Of a stretch of DNA of 64,000 bases, positions 17,679 to 26,201 are shown in pieces. Made by a program: the position numbers and the translations under genes. Each line of letters starts with the position of its first letter. Within the stretch, counting starts at the first letter, position 1. Under the pieces are notes generated by a model. The model was not told where the DNA came from. It searched no databases and was given only the letters and a program-made list of their open reading frames with translations. Origin of the DNA: Photobacterium atrarenae (GTDB lineage: Bacteria; Pseudomonadota; Gammaproteobacteria; Enterobacterales; Vibrionaceae); the NCBI RefSeq assembly GCF_024380015.1, contig NZ_CP101508.1:1798902-1862901 (forward strand), read 5' to 3'.

Positions 17679-18065
17679 TTAAGTCTTTTGCTTCAATGTT
17701 TGATTGTGATGCACTGCGGCATGAATTAATGCCTTCAACGCTTCCGTGTCTATGGTATCGTCCTGGTAAATATCGATTGCACGCCTGACTTTCCCTTCAA
17801 GGCCGGCGTTGAATAACTGAGCCGGATCCGGCAGTGCAGCACCATAAGCAAACGTCAGCTTGACTTTGGATTTGTAGGTTTCTCCCGTACAAACAATTCC
17901 GGAATGAGACCAGACCGGCACCCCCGCGGGGTTACTGGGCTTACACCACTTACGCTCTTCAACCATTTCCGGCACCGCATTCAGAATCAGCTCGCGGACC
18001 TGACTCAACACATTAGCGCGCCAATCGCTCCGCTCTGTCTCCTTTTCGTGTTCAAGCATGGACAT
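17679..18065 (-). CDS. DUF1801 domain protein
   Basis: The 128-residue protein matches the DUF1801 (YdhG-like) pattern: VPEMVEERKWCKP early on, SGIVCTGETYKSKVKLTFA in the middle and GLEGKVRRAIDI near the C-terminus. The family has a compact alpha/beta fold of unknown function. A second ATG two codons downstream is possible. Confidence 0.8.
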   Translation of the reverse strand: MSMLEHEKETERSDWRANVLSQVRELILNAVPEMVEERKWCKPSNPAGVPVWSHSGIVCTGETYKSKVKLTFAYGAALPDPAQLFNAGLEGKVRRAIDIYQDDTIDTEALKALIHAAVHHNQTLKQKT

Positions 18066-18114
18066 CCTCCCATTGCGCTCTTGTCATTCCCAGAAATGTA
18101 GCGCAGCAGTGAAA

Positions 18115-18478
18115 TCACCACTGCACTAACACCGACTCAGCATAGTCAACATTGGGATAAGGGCCAGCGGGATGAAATAGGTTGGTATCCGGATCACTAT
18201 ATATCCGAAACAAATCTCCGGCATCAGTGGCCGCCCGTCCAATCCGGGCGATTTCCGGTGAATCGGGCCAGATAGATTAGGTCCATTCCAGTTGTTGTAT
18301 GCTCACCACGTCGTTTCAGACTTTGGTCATATGCCGGATCAACCCGCCTTCAAAAGGCATAATATCAACATAGACAGCCGCAACGACTTTCCCCGTCGGA
18401 TCCAACCGGACCACCCGGCCCGGTGCACCAATCACAACCGGATCGTTCTGTTGAAATAAATGCCCCTGAATAGTTTAT
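18115..18478 (-). pseudogene. Decayed gene remnant, family unknown
   Basis: No complete frame exists, but the minus strand contains two coding-like pieces. One, just below 18478, reads DPVVIGAPGRVVRLDP and then VYVDIMPFEGGLIRHMTK before a stop near 18320. The other, about 18120-18270 in another register, reads PEIARIGRAATDAGDLFR and then DPDTNLFHPAGPYPNVDY. Both have residue usage typical of real protein. They are probably one or two genes broken by frameshifts and stops. I do not recognise the family. Confidence 0.4.
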
Positions 18479-18852
18479 GATGCAACTTGCGTCGAATGCA
18501 CGGCATGGACTTGCAAACGCCCGCCCTGAGGTGCCCAGACGCGGGAAAACATAAAGTCACCACTGGCATCCATACCATCGTAGGTTCCGTGAATTTTCGC
18601 GCGCACTTGTACCACACCAACTGACGCAATCAACTGAACGGTCATCTCGGAGAGTTCAATCGCCTCTAACTGCAACTGACCCGACTGATGCAAGGCTAAA
18701 TCTTGCGCTTTGGTGACAACTTGACCAAAGTGATTCACAAACACCAAATCGTCAGACAGTAGTTCAGAAAGCATCTGGGTATCTGAAATTAACATTGCAG
18801 ACTTCAAGGCTTCTTCTGCTGCGACAATTGTCTCTCTTGATAACGAATTCAT
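18475..18852 (-). CDS. NTF2-like (DUF4440/SnoaL) protein
   Basis: This 125-residue protein has the small cone-shaped NTF2-like pattern: an N-terminal helix (ETIVAAEEALKSAM), LSELLSDDLVFVNHFGQVV, then alternating strands ending RVWAPQGGRLQVHAVHSTQV. The fold hosts enzymes and binding proteins; no catalytic residues can be assigned. I chose the ATG at 18852 because GGAGAG lies 5 bp upstream; the frame extends to 18918. Confidence 0.8.
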   Translation of the reverse strand: MNSLSRETIVAAEEALKSAMLISDTQMLSELLSDDLVFVNHFGQVVTKAQDLALHQSGQLQLEAIELSEMTVQLIASVGVVQVRAKIHGTYDGMDASGDFMFSRVWAPQGGRLQVHAVHSTQVAS

Positions 18853-18972
18853 ACTCTCTCCAAATATCATATTGATAGTGTCACACCATTTGACTGTCAC
18901 ACCAATCACGCGGTCCATCGCGGCTGGCTTATCCCCGAACCACCCGCTTCAGGGATCATACACTCAGCCCTT

Positions 18973-19554
18973 TTATTTACAGAGCTTACTTAGCAAGTTG
19001 TTTTTTACGGCAGGCCACTCGCTGGCGATAATCGAGTAAACGACCGTATCTCGATACGAGCCATCTTTCATGATCTGGTGATTTCGTAAGATACCATCCT
19101 GCCTAGCGCCTAAACGCTCGATTGCTGCCCGGGAAGCCTGATTAAAAAAGTGGGTTCTAAACTCTACAGCGATTCCGGCGCAGGACTCGAAAAGATTGTT
19201 CAGCAGCAGGAACTTGGCTTCTGTGTTAATCGGCGTTCTCCGAACGGATGCTGCATACCAGGTGTAACCAATCATCGCTCGTCGATGGGCACTTTCAACA
19301 TTGTAATAGCGTGTGGTCCCAACAATTTCATCGCTCAGTTTTGCACGAACGGCGTATGCGATATCCCCTGTTTCTGCTTGCCGAATGGCTTGCGCCACAT
19401 ATTGAGGAATTTCATCTTCACGCGGTACATTGGCATACCACAATTTCCAGGATTCGCCATCCTGCACGGCGTGCTGCAGCGGCACAATATGCGCGTCGTT
19501 CAGCGGCTCCAGTGTGACGTATTGACCTTCTAAGACTTTATTTTCTATCCACAT
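18973..19554 (-). CDS. GNAT N-acetyltransferase, RimJ/RimL type
   Basis: The 193-residue protein follows the Acetyltransf_3 layout: VLEGQYVTLEPLNDAHIVPL at the N-terminus, IVGTTRYYNVESAHRRAMIG in the centre, and NQASRAAIERLGARQDGILR, which is typical of small-molecule and protein N-acetyltransferases of this group. The usual Gly-rich loop is replaced by TPINTEAKFLLLN, as in many members of this subgroup. The substrate is unknown. Confidence 0.85.
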   Translation of the reverse strand: MWIENKVLEGQYVTLEPLNDAHIVPLQHAVQDGESWKLWYANVPREDEIPQYVAQAIRQAETGDIAYAVRAKLSDEIVGTTRYYNVESAHRRAMIGYTWYAASVRRTPINTEAKFLLLNNLFESCAGIAVEFRTHFFNQASRAAIERLGARQDGILRNHQIMKDGSYRDTVVYSIIASEWPAVKNNLLSKLCK

Positions 19555-19592
19555 GACTTCTTTTCCTGAAAAATCAACAAAAACTCGGAAAC

Positions 19593-20000
19593 TTATGGCT
19601 GCTCATCATACACAGCCACACCCTCAGGCAAGGTATACCACTCCTGTTTCTGGCTGACCCAGACATGAGCGGTCGGCTGGATCAAACTCGTATCTGATAA
19701 ATTGGAAGGCTTCAGTTTAATCTTGTCGGGTTCATCCGGGTTGAAATGATAGATACGATTACCACAAGTCGGGCAGAATTTTGCGCCATTGATATTGCCG
19801 CTGTCCGCGGTTCGGCTCCACTCTGCAAGTGCTCCCTGAAATTCAATATCCGCCGTATTTACGACCGCAGTAATACTAAACGCACTGGTTGAGAGCTTTT
19901 GGCACGCTTTGCAATGACAGGCAACCACCATCAAGGGCGCTGCGTGAAGCTGATAGGTCACACCGCCGCACTGGCATGAACCTTCTACCGGGTATTTCAT
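19593..20000 (-). CDS. GFA family protein, second copy
   Basis: The 135-residue zinc protein shows GSCQCGGVTY, ACHCKACQKLSTSAF and KFCPTCGNRIYHF, the GFA Cys clusters. It is only distantly similar to the GFA gene at 13299, so this is not a recent duplication. Its start overlaps the stop of the upstream methyltransferase by one base, which implies translational coupling. Confidence 0.87.
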   Translation of the reverse strand: MKYPVEGSCQCGGVTYQLHAAPLMVVACHCKACQKLSTSAFSITAVVNTADIEFQGALAEWSRTADSGNINGAKFCPTCGNRIYHFNPDEPDKIKLKPSNLSDTSLIQPTAHVWVSQKQEWYTLPEGVAVYDEQP

Positions 20001-20872
20001 TATTTCTCCTTATCGAATCGATGTTCGTTGTGCCCCTCATTACCGGCAAACGTCGCAATGACTAAGCCGTGATTGCTGGCGCCGAGCAATGTGGGTTCTG
20101 TACATGTTTTTAAATGATGGGCAAGCCAGGCATCATATTGCGCTGGCGTAAATTGATTCACGCCTTCGGCGATGTAGCGACCAATACTATCCGTCGCCAG
20201 GTGACTTGAGACATGAAATCCGTTGGATGTCAGTAGCTGCTCCATTTCCTGGGGTGTCGAGAAATACCCGACCCGGAAAAAAGAATCCGCCCTGGGATCG
20301 GTTACGAGGCCGTTCTCCAGCAATTGACTCAGCACCTCCGGGCAGATCAACTCAGGAAACTTTTGCGCGAACAACCCGGCCACAAAGAACCTCGAAATAT
20401 AAGCAATGGCCACGACGCCATCCGGCTTGAGGATTCGTTTGGCCTCTCCAATCACCTGCGCCCTCTCGGCTGGTGATTGCAGATGATAGAGCGGCCCCAG
20501 GATCACGCAAAGATCCTGCGACGTATCCGGGATCATCGGCACATCACAAGCATTGCCTTCAAACAATTTGAGCGACACGCCCAGAGAGTCGGCCTTTGCC
20601 TGCAATATCGCGACTTGCTCCGGAGCCAGCTCTACCGCCGTGACATCACACCCCATTTGCGCAAATGTCAGCGCATACCGACCAGTCGCAGCACCCAACT
20701 CGCACACACTTGCCCCCGCCTTAAGGTACGGGGCCAAAGCGTGCATCGTGGTGTCAAACTCCATGCGCGTAATGTACTGACGAACCAAGCGCGCGTCTTC
20801 GTCTGCGCCGGTATACTGAGCAATTAATGCGTCCAATCTTGTCGTCTCCCTGTCTGTTCGGTGTGGATTCAT
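20000..20872 (-). CDS. Class I SAM-dependent methyltransferase
   Basis: The 290-residue protein has SAM motif I (VCELGAATGR, residues 56-65), the acidic end of strand 2 (VTAVELAPEQ) and the later LCVILGPLYHLQSPAER. It resembles small-molecule methyltransferases of the Methyltransf_25/11 group. Its start overlaps the stop of the alpha/beta hydrolase gene by 4 bp and its stop overlaps the GFA gene, so hydrolase, methyltransferase and GFA form a tightly packed operon. Confidence 0.87.
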   Translation of the reverse strand: MNPHRTDRETTRLDALIAQYTGADEDARLVRQYITRMEFDTTMHALAPYLKAGASVCELGAATGRYALTFAQMGCDVTAVELAPEQVAILQAKADSLGVSLKLFEGNACDVPMIPDTSQDLCVILGPLYHLQSPAERAQVIGEAKRILKPDGVVAIAYISRFFVAGLFAQKFPELICPEVLSQLLENGLVTDPRADSFFRVGYFSTPQEMEQLLTSNGFHVSSHLATDSIGRYIAEGVNQFTPAQYDAWLAHHLKTCTEPTLLGASNHGLVIATFAGNEGHNEHRFDKEK

Positions 20873-21903
20873 TCGGTGTTTTTCAGGGTTTGTGTCAGGT
20901 ATTCCACAATCATGGCACTCAACTCTTGGTGGAACGCGTGCCGATCAAACCCCGCCGGATCCTGGGCAACCACCCCGAGTTCTGCTTTGATGGATTCAGG
21001 GTACGGCGTAATAAATGCGTAATGGCCGGCATTTTGAATCGTCACCTCAGTGAGCTTCGCTTTGCCGGTATTGTGTGTCTTCCCTGTATAGCCTGCCGCA
21101 ATCACCGCTGAGTGATAGGGCTCCGTTAACTCTTCATCTTTTTCGGCCCGGATGAGCAGCATCGGGATATCAACCTTCGCAAAAGCATCTGCGGCGTGAA
21201 AAGCCAACCCGACCGGCGCCATCAGCACCGCGGCTTTGATGCGCGGGTCTTTGGGATTTTCAATCCGTACCGCCGCGAGCTGGTTGCCCTGAACACTCAG
21301 GCAAAACGGGTCTTTCAAGTCCGTCTGTGTTGTACACTGCTCGATGATCTGGCCGGTATCCGCGACAGCCCCGGCAGCCGCTAACGCTGTATAGCCGCCC
21401 ATGGAATGCCCAATCACCGCAATACTCCCGACATCCAGACTCTTGGACAGCTGCGGGTGCGCCACTAATGCATCAATGGCTGCGCGAAGATGCTTCGGCC
21501 GGTTCTGCCAGTTGCGCGTCGTCCCTTCGGCCTGATTATTCTGAAAGTTGTTTCCCGGATGGAGCGGCATGCCGACCACAAACCCTTTTCGGGCCAGGGC
21601 AAAGGCGATACTCCGATGCGCCAAATTGCTGCCGCCCGAACCGTGAGAGATAATGACGAACGGAAAATGGCCGGAAGAGATCTCACTTCCGATAGCAAGA
21701 TCCATGGCAAATGGTCCGAATTGAACCCGGGTTTCGGGCATCTGCGTCGGATACACCACCGGCATCGGGGATTTCTCGCCGGTGTCCCGGGATTCAACCA
21801 TCACTTTGCGAAATCCGACGTGATAGTCAGCCGCCGCCGCATTCGCGGATAACGACCCCAGAAAGCAAAAAACAAGCAAGACCATCAGCCGCGAATTCAT
21901 CAT
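20869..21903 (-). CDS. Periplasmic alpha/beta hydrolase (dienelactone hydrolase/PAF-AH-like)
   Basis: A signal peptide covers about 25 residues (ending ANAAAA). The oxyanion strand is VIISHGSGGSN and the nucleophile is in VIGHSMGGYTALA (Ser167). The acid and His would be in LIRAEKDEELTEPY and NAGHYAFITPYP. The long substrate-lid region resembles the dienelactone hydrolase/platelet-activating-factor acetylhydrolase-like group. It is first in an operon with the methyltransferase and GFA genes. Confidence 0.83.
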   Translation of the reverse strand: MMNSRLMVLLVFCFLGSLSANAAAADYHVGFRKVMVESRDTGEKSPMPVVYPTQMPETRVQFGPFAMDLAIGSEISSGHFPFVIISHGSGGSNLAHRSIAFALARKGFVVGMPLHPGNNFQNNQAEGTTRNWQNRPKHLRAAIDALVAHPQLSKSLDVGSIAVIGHSMGGYTALAAAGAVADTGQIIEQCTTQTDLKDPFCLSVQGNQLAAVRIENPKDPRIKAAVLMAPVGLAFHAADAFAKVDIPMLLIRAEKDEELTEPYHSAVIAAGYTGKTHNTGKAKLTEVTIQNAGHYAFITPYPESIKAELGVVAQDPAGFDRHAFHQELSAMIVEYLTQTLKNTE

Positions 21904-21968
21904 ATGTCCCTACATTCAAAGCAAAACGTTCATCTAAAAAATCATTCAAAGCGCTATTTCATCAAGTG

Positions 21969-22439
21969 CTATTTCTGATAAGGCGTGCCATCTTTTCGCG
22001 ATGCGATCCATTCTCCGTCATCGGTGACGACCCATTTAAAATCATCATCCGGATACACGGCTTCATCGCCGTTCACCCGGCTGCCAACCACGATGAAGGT
22101 AGCAATTTCAGAGCTTCGGTTGATCAAGTGATGCCCGTTCTTCTCTCCCGCAGGAAAGCCGACGCACATCCCCGACTGTAATGCCTGCTCACCTTCATCG
22201 GTCACCAGCACCAAGGCGCCGGATAGCACATATAAGAACTCATCTGACTCGGTGTGCCAGTGCCGCAAAGCCGACTGGGCACCAGGCTGTAAAATCTCAA
22301 GGTTCACCCCAAACTGCGACAGTCCAAACGAATCCCCCAGATTTTTACACTCGGCGCTACCCAGCCGGGTTTTAAAAGGCTCCGGAAACGGATTGTACGT
22401 ATCGCCTTTAATTTCCAAGGCAATTTTCGCTTTAGGCAT
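21969..22439 (-). CDS. Cupin domain protein
   Basis: The 156-residue single cupin shows motif 1, RHWHTESDEFLYVLSGALVL, with the metal-binding His-His-Glu, and motif 2 around VGFPAGEKNGHHLIN with the second His. It is a small metal-binding cupin of unknown role. A short C-terminal tail (WVVTDDGEWIASRKDGTPY) is typical of one cupin subgroup often annotated as a cupin-domain or auxin-binding-like protein. Confidence 0.82.
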   Translation of the reverse strand: MPKAKIALEIKGDTYNPFPEPFKTRLGSAECKNLGDSFGLSQFGVNLEILQPGAQSALRHWHTESDEFLYVLSGALVLVTDEGEQALQSGMCVGFPAGEKNGHHLINRSSEIATFIVVGSRVNGDEAVYPDDDFKWVVTDDGEWIASRKDGTPYQK

Positions 22440-22544
22440 GCTTGTTCCTGCTCCATTGAATTGGATGTTGCTGAGGGCAAGTCAATCTGTGCCAGTACAA
22501 ATGCCCTACAACAGGGATAAGAAAAGAGCCACACGGGCTGAAGG

Positions 22545-22697
22545 TTAATCTAATGCAGAATTGGTGAAGTTGAGGGGCGGCTCAGCCATGATAAATCCAT
22601 CCGGCATGGTCATGTCCCACGCTACCGCCCCTGGGTCACGCTCCCACAAACGATGAATGATGCGCACGAAGCACCACATCAATCGATTGAATATCAT
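22545..22697 (-). pseudogene. Short coding remnant, 50 residues
   Basis: A frame of 50 codons encodes HRLWERDPGAVAWDMTMPDG and then FIMAEPPLNFTNSALD before a stop. The residue usage looks like the C-terminus of a real protein, but the N-terminal part is short and no family is evident. It is either a very small gene or the tail of a decayed one upstream of the cupin. The rest of the gap to 22907 shows no clear gene. Confidence 0.35.
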
Positions 22698-22907
22698 TTC
22701 GTATCATTTTTCAATGAGTTATGCGAAAAACATTAACACTTGGGAAATAAAATCGTCATCAATGGGTTACAGCTGGGTGGCCGGAAAAATACAGTAGACG
22801 CGATTATGCGGGTTACAGACGCCGCCCGGTAGCCGGGCAATCTCTGAAACCGGCAGGGCTACGGACGTTCACTGGTATTCCTACAATGCAATCTGAAGCA
22901 CATTTCT

Positions 22908-22941
22908 AAAAAAAGCGCTGTGACTGAGGCAGTCACAGCGC
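22908..22941 (-). terminator. Intrinsic terminator after yghU
   Basis: A perfect 12-bp inverted repeat (GCGCTGTGACTG / CAGTCACAGCGC) with a three-base loop is followed on the minus strand by seven T residues. It lies 35 bp after the yghU stop. Confidence 0.92.
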
Positions 22942-22975
22942 ATCACAACCTGAATCACAAAGACATACGTCTCGG

Positions 22976-23833
22976 TTATGGCCGATTTTTCAGCACGGCA
23001 TCAATGTCTGCAGCAGTATGGCGCTCAGCAAGCATTTCCCAGTCCTCACCCCAGGTCCGATTAACAATTCTCCCCCGCTGAACCGCCGGGCGTTGCTCAA
23101 TGGCTTTCGCCCAGCGCATCACATTTTGGTAACGTTCAACATCAAGAAACTCAGCGGCATCGTATGCCTTACCCAGCACCAGGTTGCCATACCATGGCCA
23201 AATCGCGATGTCCGCAATCGTGTATTCCTCGCCGGCAATGAACGAATGACGGGCCAATTGCTTATCCAGAACATCCAGTTGACGCTTCGCTTCCATCGCG
23301 AAACGATTAATCGGGTATTCAAACTTTTCCGGAGCATAGGCATAAAAATGTCCAAATCCACCGCCCAGGTACGGTGCAGAGCCCTGAAGCCAGAACAACC
23401 AGTTCATCACCTCGGTCCGGGCCGCCAGCTCTTTCGGCAGAAAACGGTCGAATTTTTCCGCCAGGTACAAAAGAATGGCGCCGGACTCAAACACATTCAC
23501 AGGTGCAGTGCCGGATTGATCAACCAGTGCAGGGATTTTCGAGTTCGGGTTGACCGCAACAAAACCGGACGAGAATTGCTCTCCTTCACCAATCTGAATC
23601 AAGTGGGCATCATATTCAGCCTCAGCGACGCCATCAGCCAAAAGCTCTTCAAGCATGATCGTGACTTTCTGCCCGTTCGGTGTCGCCAGAGAATACAACT
23701 GCAACGGATGCGAGCCGACAGGCAACGCCTGATCGTATCGAGCACCGGCTTCAGGCCGGTTTATACTTGCCCACTCCCCGCCGTTTTCTGTATCCATCGT
23801 CCACACTTTGGGTACTACATATTCATTTGACAT
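22976..23833 (-). CDS. yghU: Glutathione-dependent disulfide-bond oxidoreductase YghU
   Basis: The 285-residue protein follows E. coli YghU closely along its length: INRPEAGARYDQALPVG, LQLYSLATPNGQKVTIMLEE, GFVAVNPNSKIPALVD, FESGAILLYLAEKF, WLQGSAPYLGGGFGHFY and RGRIVNRTWG. YghU is a nu-class GST that binds two glutathiones and has disulfide-bond reductase activity. The ATG at 23833 follows AGGAGAG; the upstream extension to 23860 is not needed. A promoter with an overlapping palindrome and a clear terminator show that it is monocistronic. Confidence 0.95.
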   Translation of the reverse strand: MSNEYVVPKVWTMDTENGGEWASINRPEAGARYDQALPVGSHPLQLYSLATPNGQKVTIMLEELLADGVAEAEYDAHLIQIGEGEQFSSGFVAVNPNSKIPALVDQSGTAPVNVFESGAILLYLAEKFDRFLPKELAARTEVMNWLFWLQGSAPYLGGGFGHFYAYAPEKFEYPINRFAMEAKRQLDVLDKQLARHSFIAGEEYTIADIAIWPWYGNLVLGKAYDAAEFLDVERYQNVMRWAKAIEQRPAVQRGRIVNRTWGEDWEMLAERHTAADIDAVLKNRP

Positions 23834-23883
23834 ATTCTCTCCTAGCCGAACAGGCCCCATCAGTCCATGTAAATCTTGTCACC

Positions 23884-23914
23884 ACTATAGACATACTTGA
23901 ACGATCGCTCAAGT
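23884..23914 (-). promoter_or_regulatory. yghU promoter with overlapping palindromic operator
   Basis: On the minus strand TTGAGC and TATAGT are separated by exactly 17 bp. A 20-bp palindrome, ACTTGAACGATCGCTCAAGT at 23895-23914, with one imperfect pair, covers the -35 box and part of the spacer. This arrangement is typical of repression by a TetR- or MarR-type regulator. No regulator gene is adjacent. Confidence 0.6.
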
Positions 23915-24004
23915 AATATTGGATACCAGTTCAAGTCCAGCACAACTATTTTGACCACGTTGCATATGCCGCATGATAGCTGTGTCACACCATATCGTCA
24001 TAAA

Positions 24005-24024
24005 GTTGACGCATTTACGTCAAC
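24005..24024. repeat. Inverted repeat upstream of the diguanylate cyclase
   Basis: GTTGACG and CGTCAAC flank a 6-bp centre in the 342-bp gap between yghU and the cyclase gene. No T-run follows. It may be a binding site; nothing else in the gap is identifiable apart from the yghU promoter. Confidence 0.35.
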
Positions 24025-24175
24025 AACCCCGCATAAACCACAAACTATGCAACACCCTTTGCCTTAAGCTCCTGTTAACCCTATTATTCTCCCCCAACCG
24101 AGAAGAGCCAGAGATCGAGTTGAAGATCGAAGGCTCACCTCAGAAATAACAACAATAAATGAATCATGCCGAAAA

Positions 24176-25789
24176 TTGCCCTTCATGCCCCTGGAGATGC
24201 TTCCCTTGAGCACAAAAAGAACAAGACCACCTTACTTCCTGCAACGACTAAACTTGCGCCTGCTGATCCTTTCGCTGGCAATGCTCAGCGTCATCATCAC
24301 ACTGGGTAACAGTTTCAATGCCACCTACCAGGTGCAGCGCGATTTATTGATCAGCAATACCTTGGAAGCTAACCGGGCTTATTCCGCCAAACTGGCCAAA
24401 GATACCGACAACTTTTTTGCCGTCGCCCAAAGCCAGCTTCAATATAGTGCTGAGTTGATCGCTTCGCGTATGGATGATGAAACATTTCTGCAAACAGAAG
24501 CGACACGACTACATAAACAAAATGCGCTTTTCGACTCCGTATTTATTGTAAACGTCAATGCTAACATTGTTGCAGCATCGCCCAGCGTTCTGAATTTGAA
24601 AGGAAGACAACTCTCGGTCCCCGACGCAATCGCTGCATTCCATGCCAAAAAGCCTGTCATCTCGAACCCATTTACCTCACCGGCGGGCAACTACCTCGTC
24701 AGTATTTCCCACCCAATTTTTACGCCCGATGGTCACTATCAGGGCTACGTCGCCGGCACTATTTACCTTCAGGAAAACGGCATTCTTGGTAACTTACTGG
24801 GACAGCACTACTACCAGGACGGCACCTATGTCTATGTGGTCGATCCAAGCGGCACACTGCTCTACCACCAGGATCCCAGCCGAATTGGAGAAAAGGTCAT
24901 CATCAGTGGTTTCCTTGAGGCCGTTATCAAGCAGCAAAGCGGACAGGCTGAATTAACCAACTCCCGTGGCATCGACATGCTGGCCGGATATGCCCCAATC
25001 GCCCGCACCGGCTGGGGCGTGGTGGCGCAAAGACCCAAAGCCGTCACCCTGACCAAACTTGAGGAACAAATTCAGGTCTTCTCAGTCAAGACCCTCCCCT
25101 TAACCCTAATCACGTTAGTTTTCATCTGGATATCAGCCTTTTTGATTGCCAGACCACTCAAGGAACTTGCGAACAACGCCCGAATTTTGGATCAAAAACA
25201 GGCACAGGAGCGAATTCAGTCTATTCGTTCCTGGTATTTTGAATCAGCTCTGCTCAAGAGCGCCATTCTCAAGGGCATGAGCCTACTCAACGAAAAGATC
25301 TCACGGCTGCAAACGGACAGCCATACCGATCCGATGACTGGCTTATATAACCGAAGAGGCATGCAAAAGGTTCTGGATTACTATCAAAATTCACAGCAAA
25401 ATTTTGCCGTGATCTCTCTCGATATCGATCACTTCAAGCAGATCAATGACCATTACGGTCATGATGTCGGTGATCAAGTGATCAAATCCCTGGCGGCATT
25501 AATGCGCAACAGTTCCCGAAAAGATGATGCGCTATGTCGCTGCGGCGGGGAGGAATTCCTCATTTTCCTGCCAGATACGGAACTGGATATCGCCGAACGC
25601 ATTGCCGAACGCTTACGCCAAAAAGTGGCTCAATATAAAATGACGAATCTTTTCTATATCACGATTTCATTGGGGGTCGTTCAGTGCCAAATCGACACCA
25701 TATCGCCGAAAGATGCCCTGAAGATGGCGGATAATGCTCTCTATCAAGCCAAACGAAACGGGAGAAACCAAGTGGTGAAAGCTGCTTGA
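24176..25789 (+). CDS. Membrane diguanylate cyclase with periplasmic Cache-type sensor
   Basis: The order is a first membrane helix (about residues 28-46), a periplasmic double-Cache-like sensor domain (about 50-300, with NPFTSPAGNYLVSISHPIF and YVYVVDPSGTLLYHQDPSR), a second helix (about 303-322), a linker and a C-terminal GGDEF domain. The active site is GGEEF at 457-461, and RKDD five residues before it fits the inhibitory I-site RxxD, so product feedback is likely. It would make cyclic di-GMP in response to a small periplasmic ligand. The start is uncertain: TTG at 24176, ATG at 24185 or 24197, or TTG at 24206, the last with GGAGA well spaced upstream. Confidence 0.9.
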   Translation: MPFMPLEMLPLSTKRTRPPYFLQRLNLRLLILSLAMLSVIITLGNSFNATYQVQRDLLISNTLEANRAYSAKLAKDTDNFFAVAQSQLQYSAELIASRMDDETFLQTEATRLHKQNALFDSVFIVNVNANIVAASPSVLNLKGRQLSVPDAIAAFHAKKPVISNPFTSPAGNYLVSISHPIFTPDGHYQGYVAGTIYLQENGILGNLLGQHYYQDGTYVYVVDPSGTLLYHQDPSRIGEKVIISGFLEAVIKQQSGQAELTNSRGIDMLAGYAPIARTGWGVVAQRPKAVTLTKLEEQIQVFSVKTLPLTLITLVFIWISAFLIARPLKELANNARILDQKQAQERIQSIRSWYFESALLKSAILKGMSLLNEKISRLQTDSHTDPMTGLYNRRGMQKVLDYYQNSQQNFAVISLDIDHFKQINDHYGHDVGDQVIKSLAALMRNSSRKDDALCRCGGEEFLIFLPDTELDIAERIAERLRQKVAQYKMTNLFYITISLGVVQCQIDTISPKDALKMADNALYQAKRNGRNQVVKAA

Positions 25790-25811
25790 TTGCCGCTATA
25801 TCTTACAGAAC

Positions 25812-25834
25812 GAAGCAGCGTCTCGGGCTGCTTC
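25812..25834 (+). terminator. Weak hairpin after the diguanylate cyclase
   Basis: An 8-bp inverted repeat (GAAGCAGC / GCTGCTTC) with a 7-base loop lies 23 bp after the stop. It lacks a proper T-run, so terminator function is uncertain. The remaining 412-bp gap to sulA holds only the SOS box. Confidence 0.35.
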
Positions 25835-26150
25835 ATTCAGTCAAATGCCGTCTAAGTTTCCCCTGAAGCCAGTCACCCATTCTCATCACACAGCGGTTCA
25901 CCACTGTTCAGTACTGTATATCCCCGTATAAACCCACCCACCCGCAACGTGAATTTCGTCAAAGTTTGAGTGTTCAAAGCAAAAAATTTCAGCGCCATCC
26001 CGAGATAGAAACATGAACAGAAAATCACATGAAAATATTTAAGATCAAAAACTTAAATTCATTTCGAACTGATCCCAACCCAACTTAAACGCTTCAAGTT
26101 TCAGGAGACTTCATCACAAAAAAGCTTGCAACCCTGCCTGAATAAAACTA

Positions 26151-26166
26151 CTGTATACACATACAG
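26151..26166 (+). promoter_or_regulatory. LexA-binding SOS box of sulA
   Basis: CTGTATACACATACAG is a perfect CTGT-N8-ACAG LexA site with the AT-rich alternating centre of strong boxes. It lies 36 bp before the sulA start, where LexA would block the promoter until DNA damage. Confidence 0.9.
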
Positions 26167-26201
26167 CATGTACATATAACCACTGGTAAGGATGACAAAC
26201 A

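Noticed and set aside
4803..22439. Integron cassette array
   Set aside because: The mix of single small-enzyme genes on one strand resembles a Vibrio superintegron, but I see no repeated attC-like sequences between the genes and no integrase.
22750..22880. Cyclic di-GMP riboswitch-like GC-rich segment
   Set aside because: Some pieces (GGTAGCCGGG) recall the GEMM-I 3' part, but the conserved 5' half is missing and no gene follows in the right direction.
23018..23830. Long plus-strand open frame opposite yghU
   Set aside because: It is the antisense shadow of a well-supported gene, and its product has no family-like features.
24166..24306. Small plus-strand frame starting ATG before the diguanylate cyclase
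   Set aside because: It overlaps the start of the cyclase in another frame, has low-complexity His-rich ending and no ribosome binding site.
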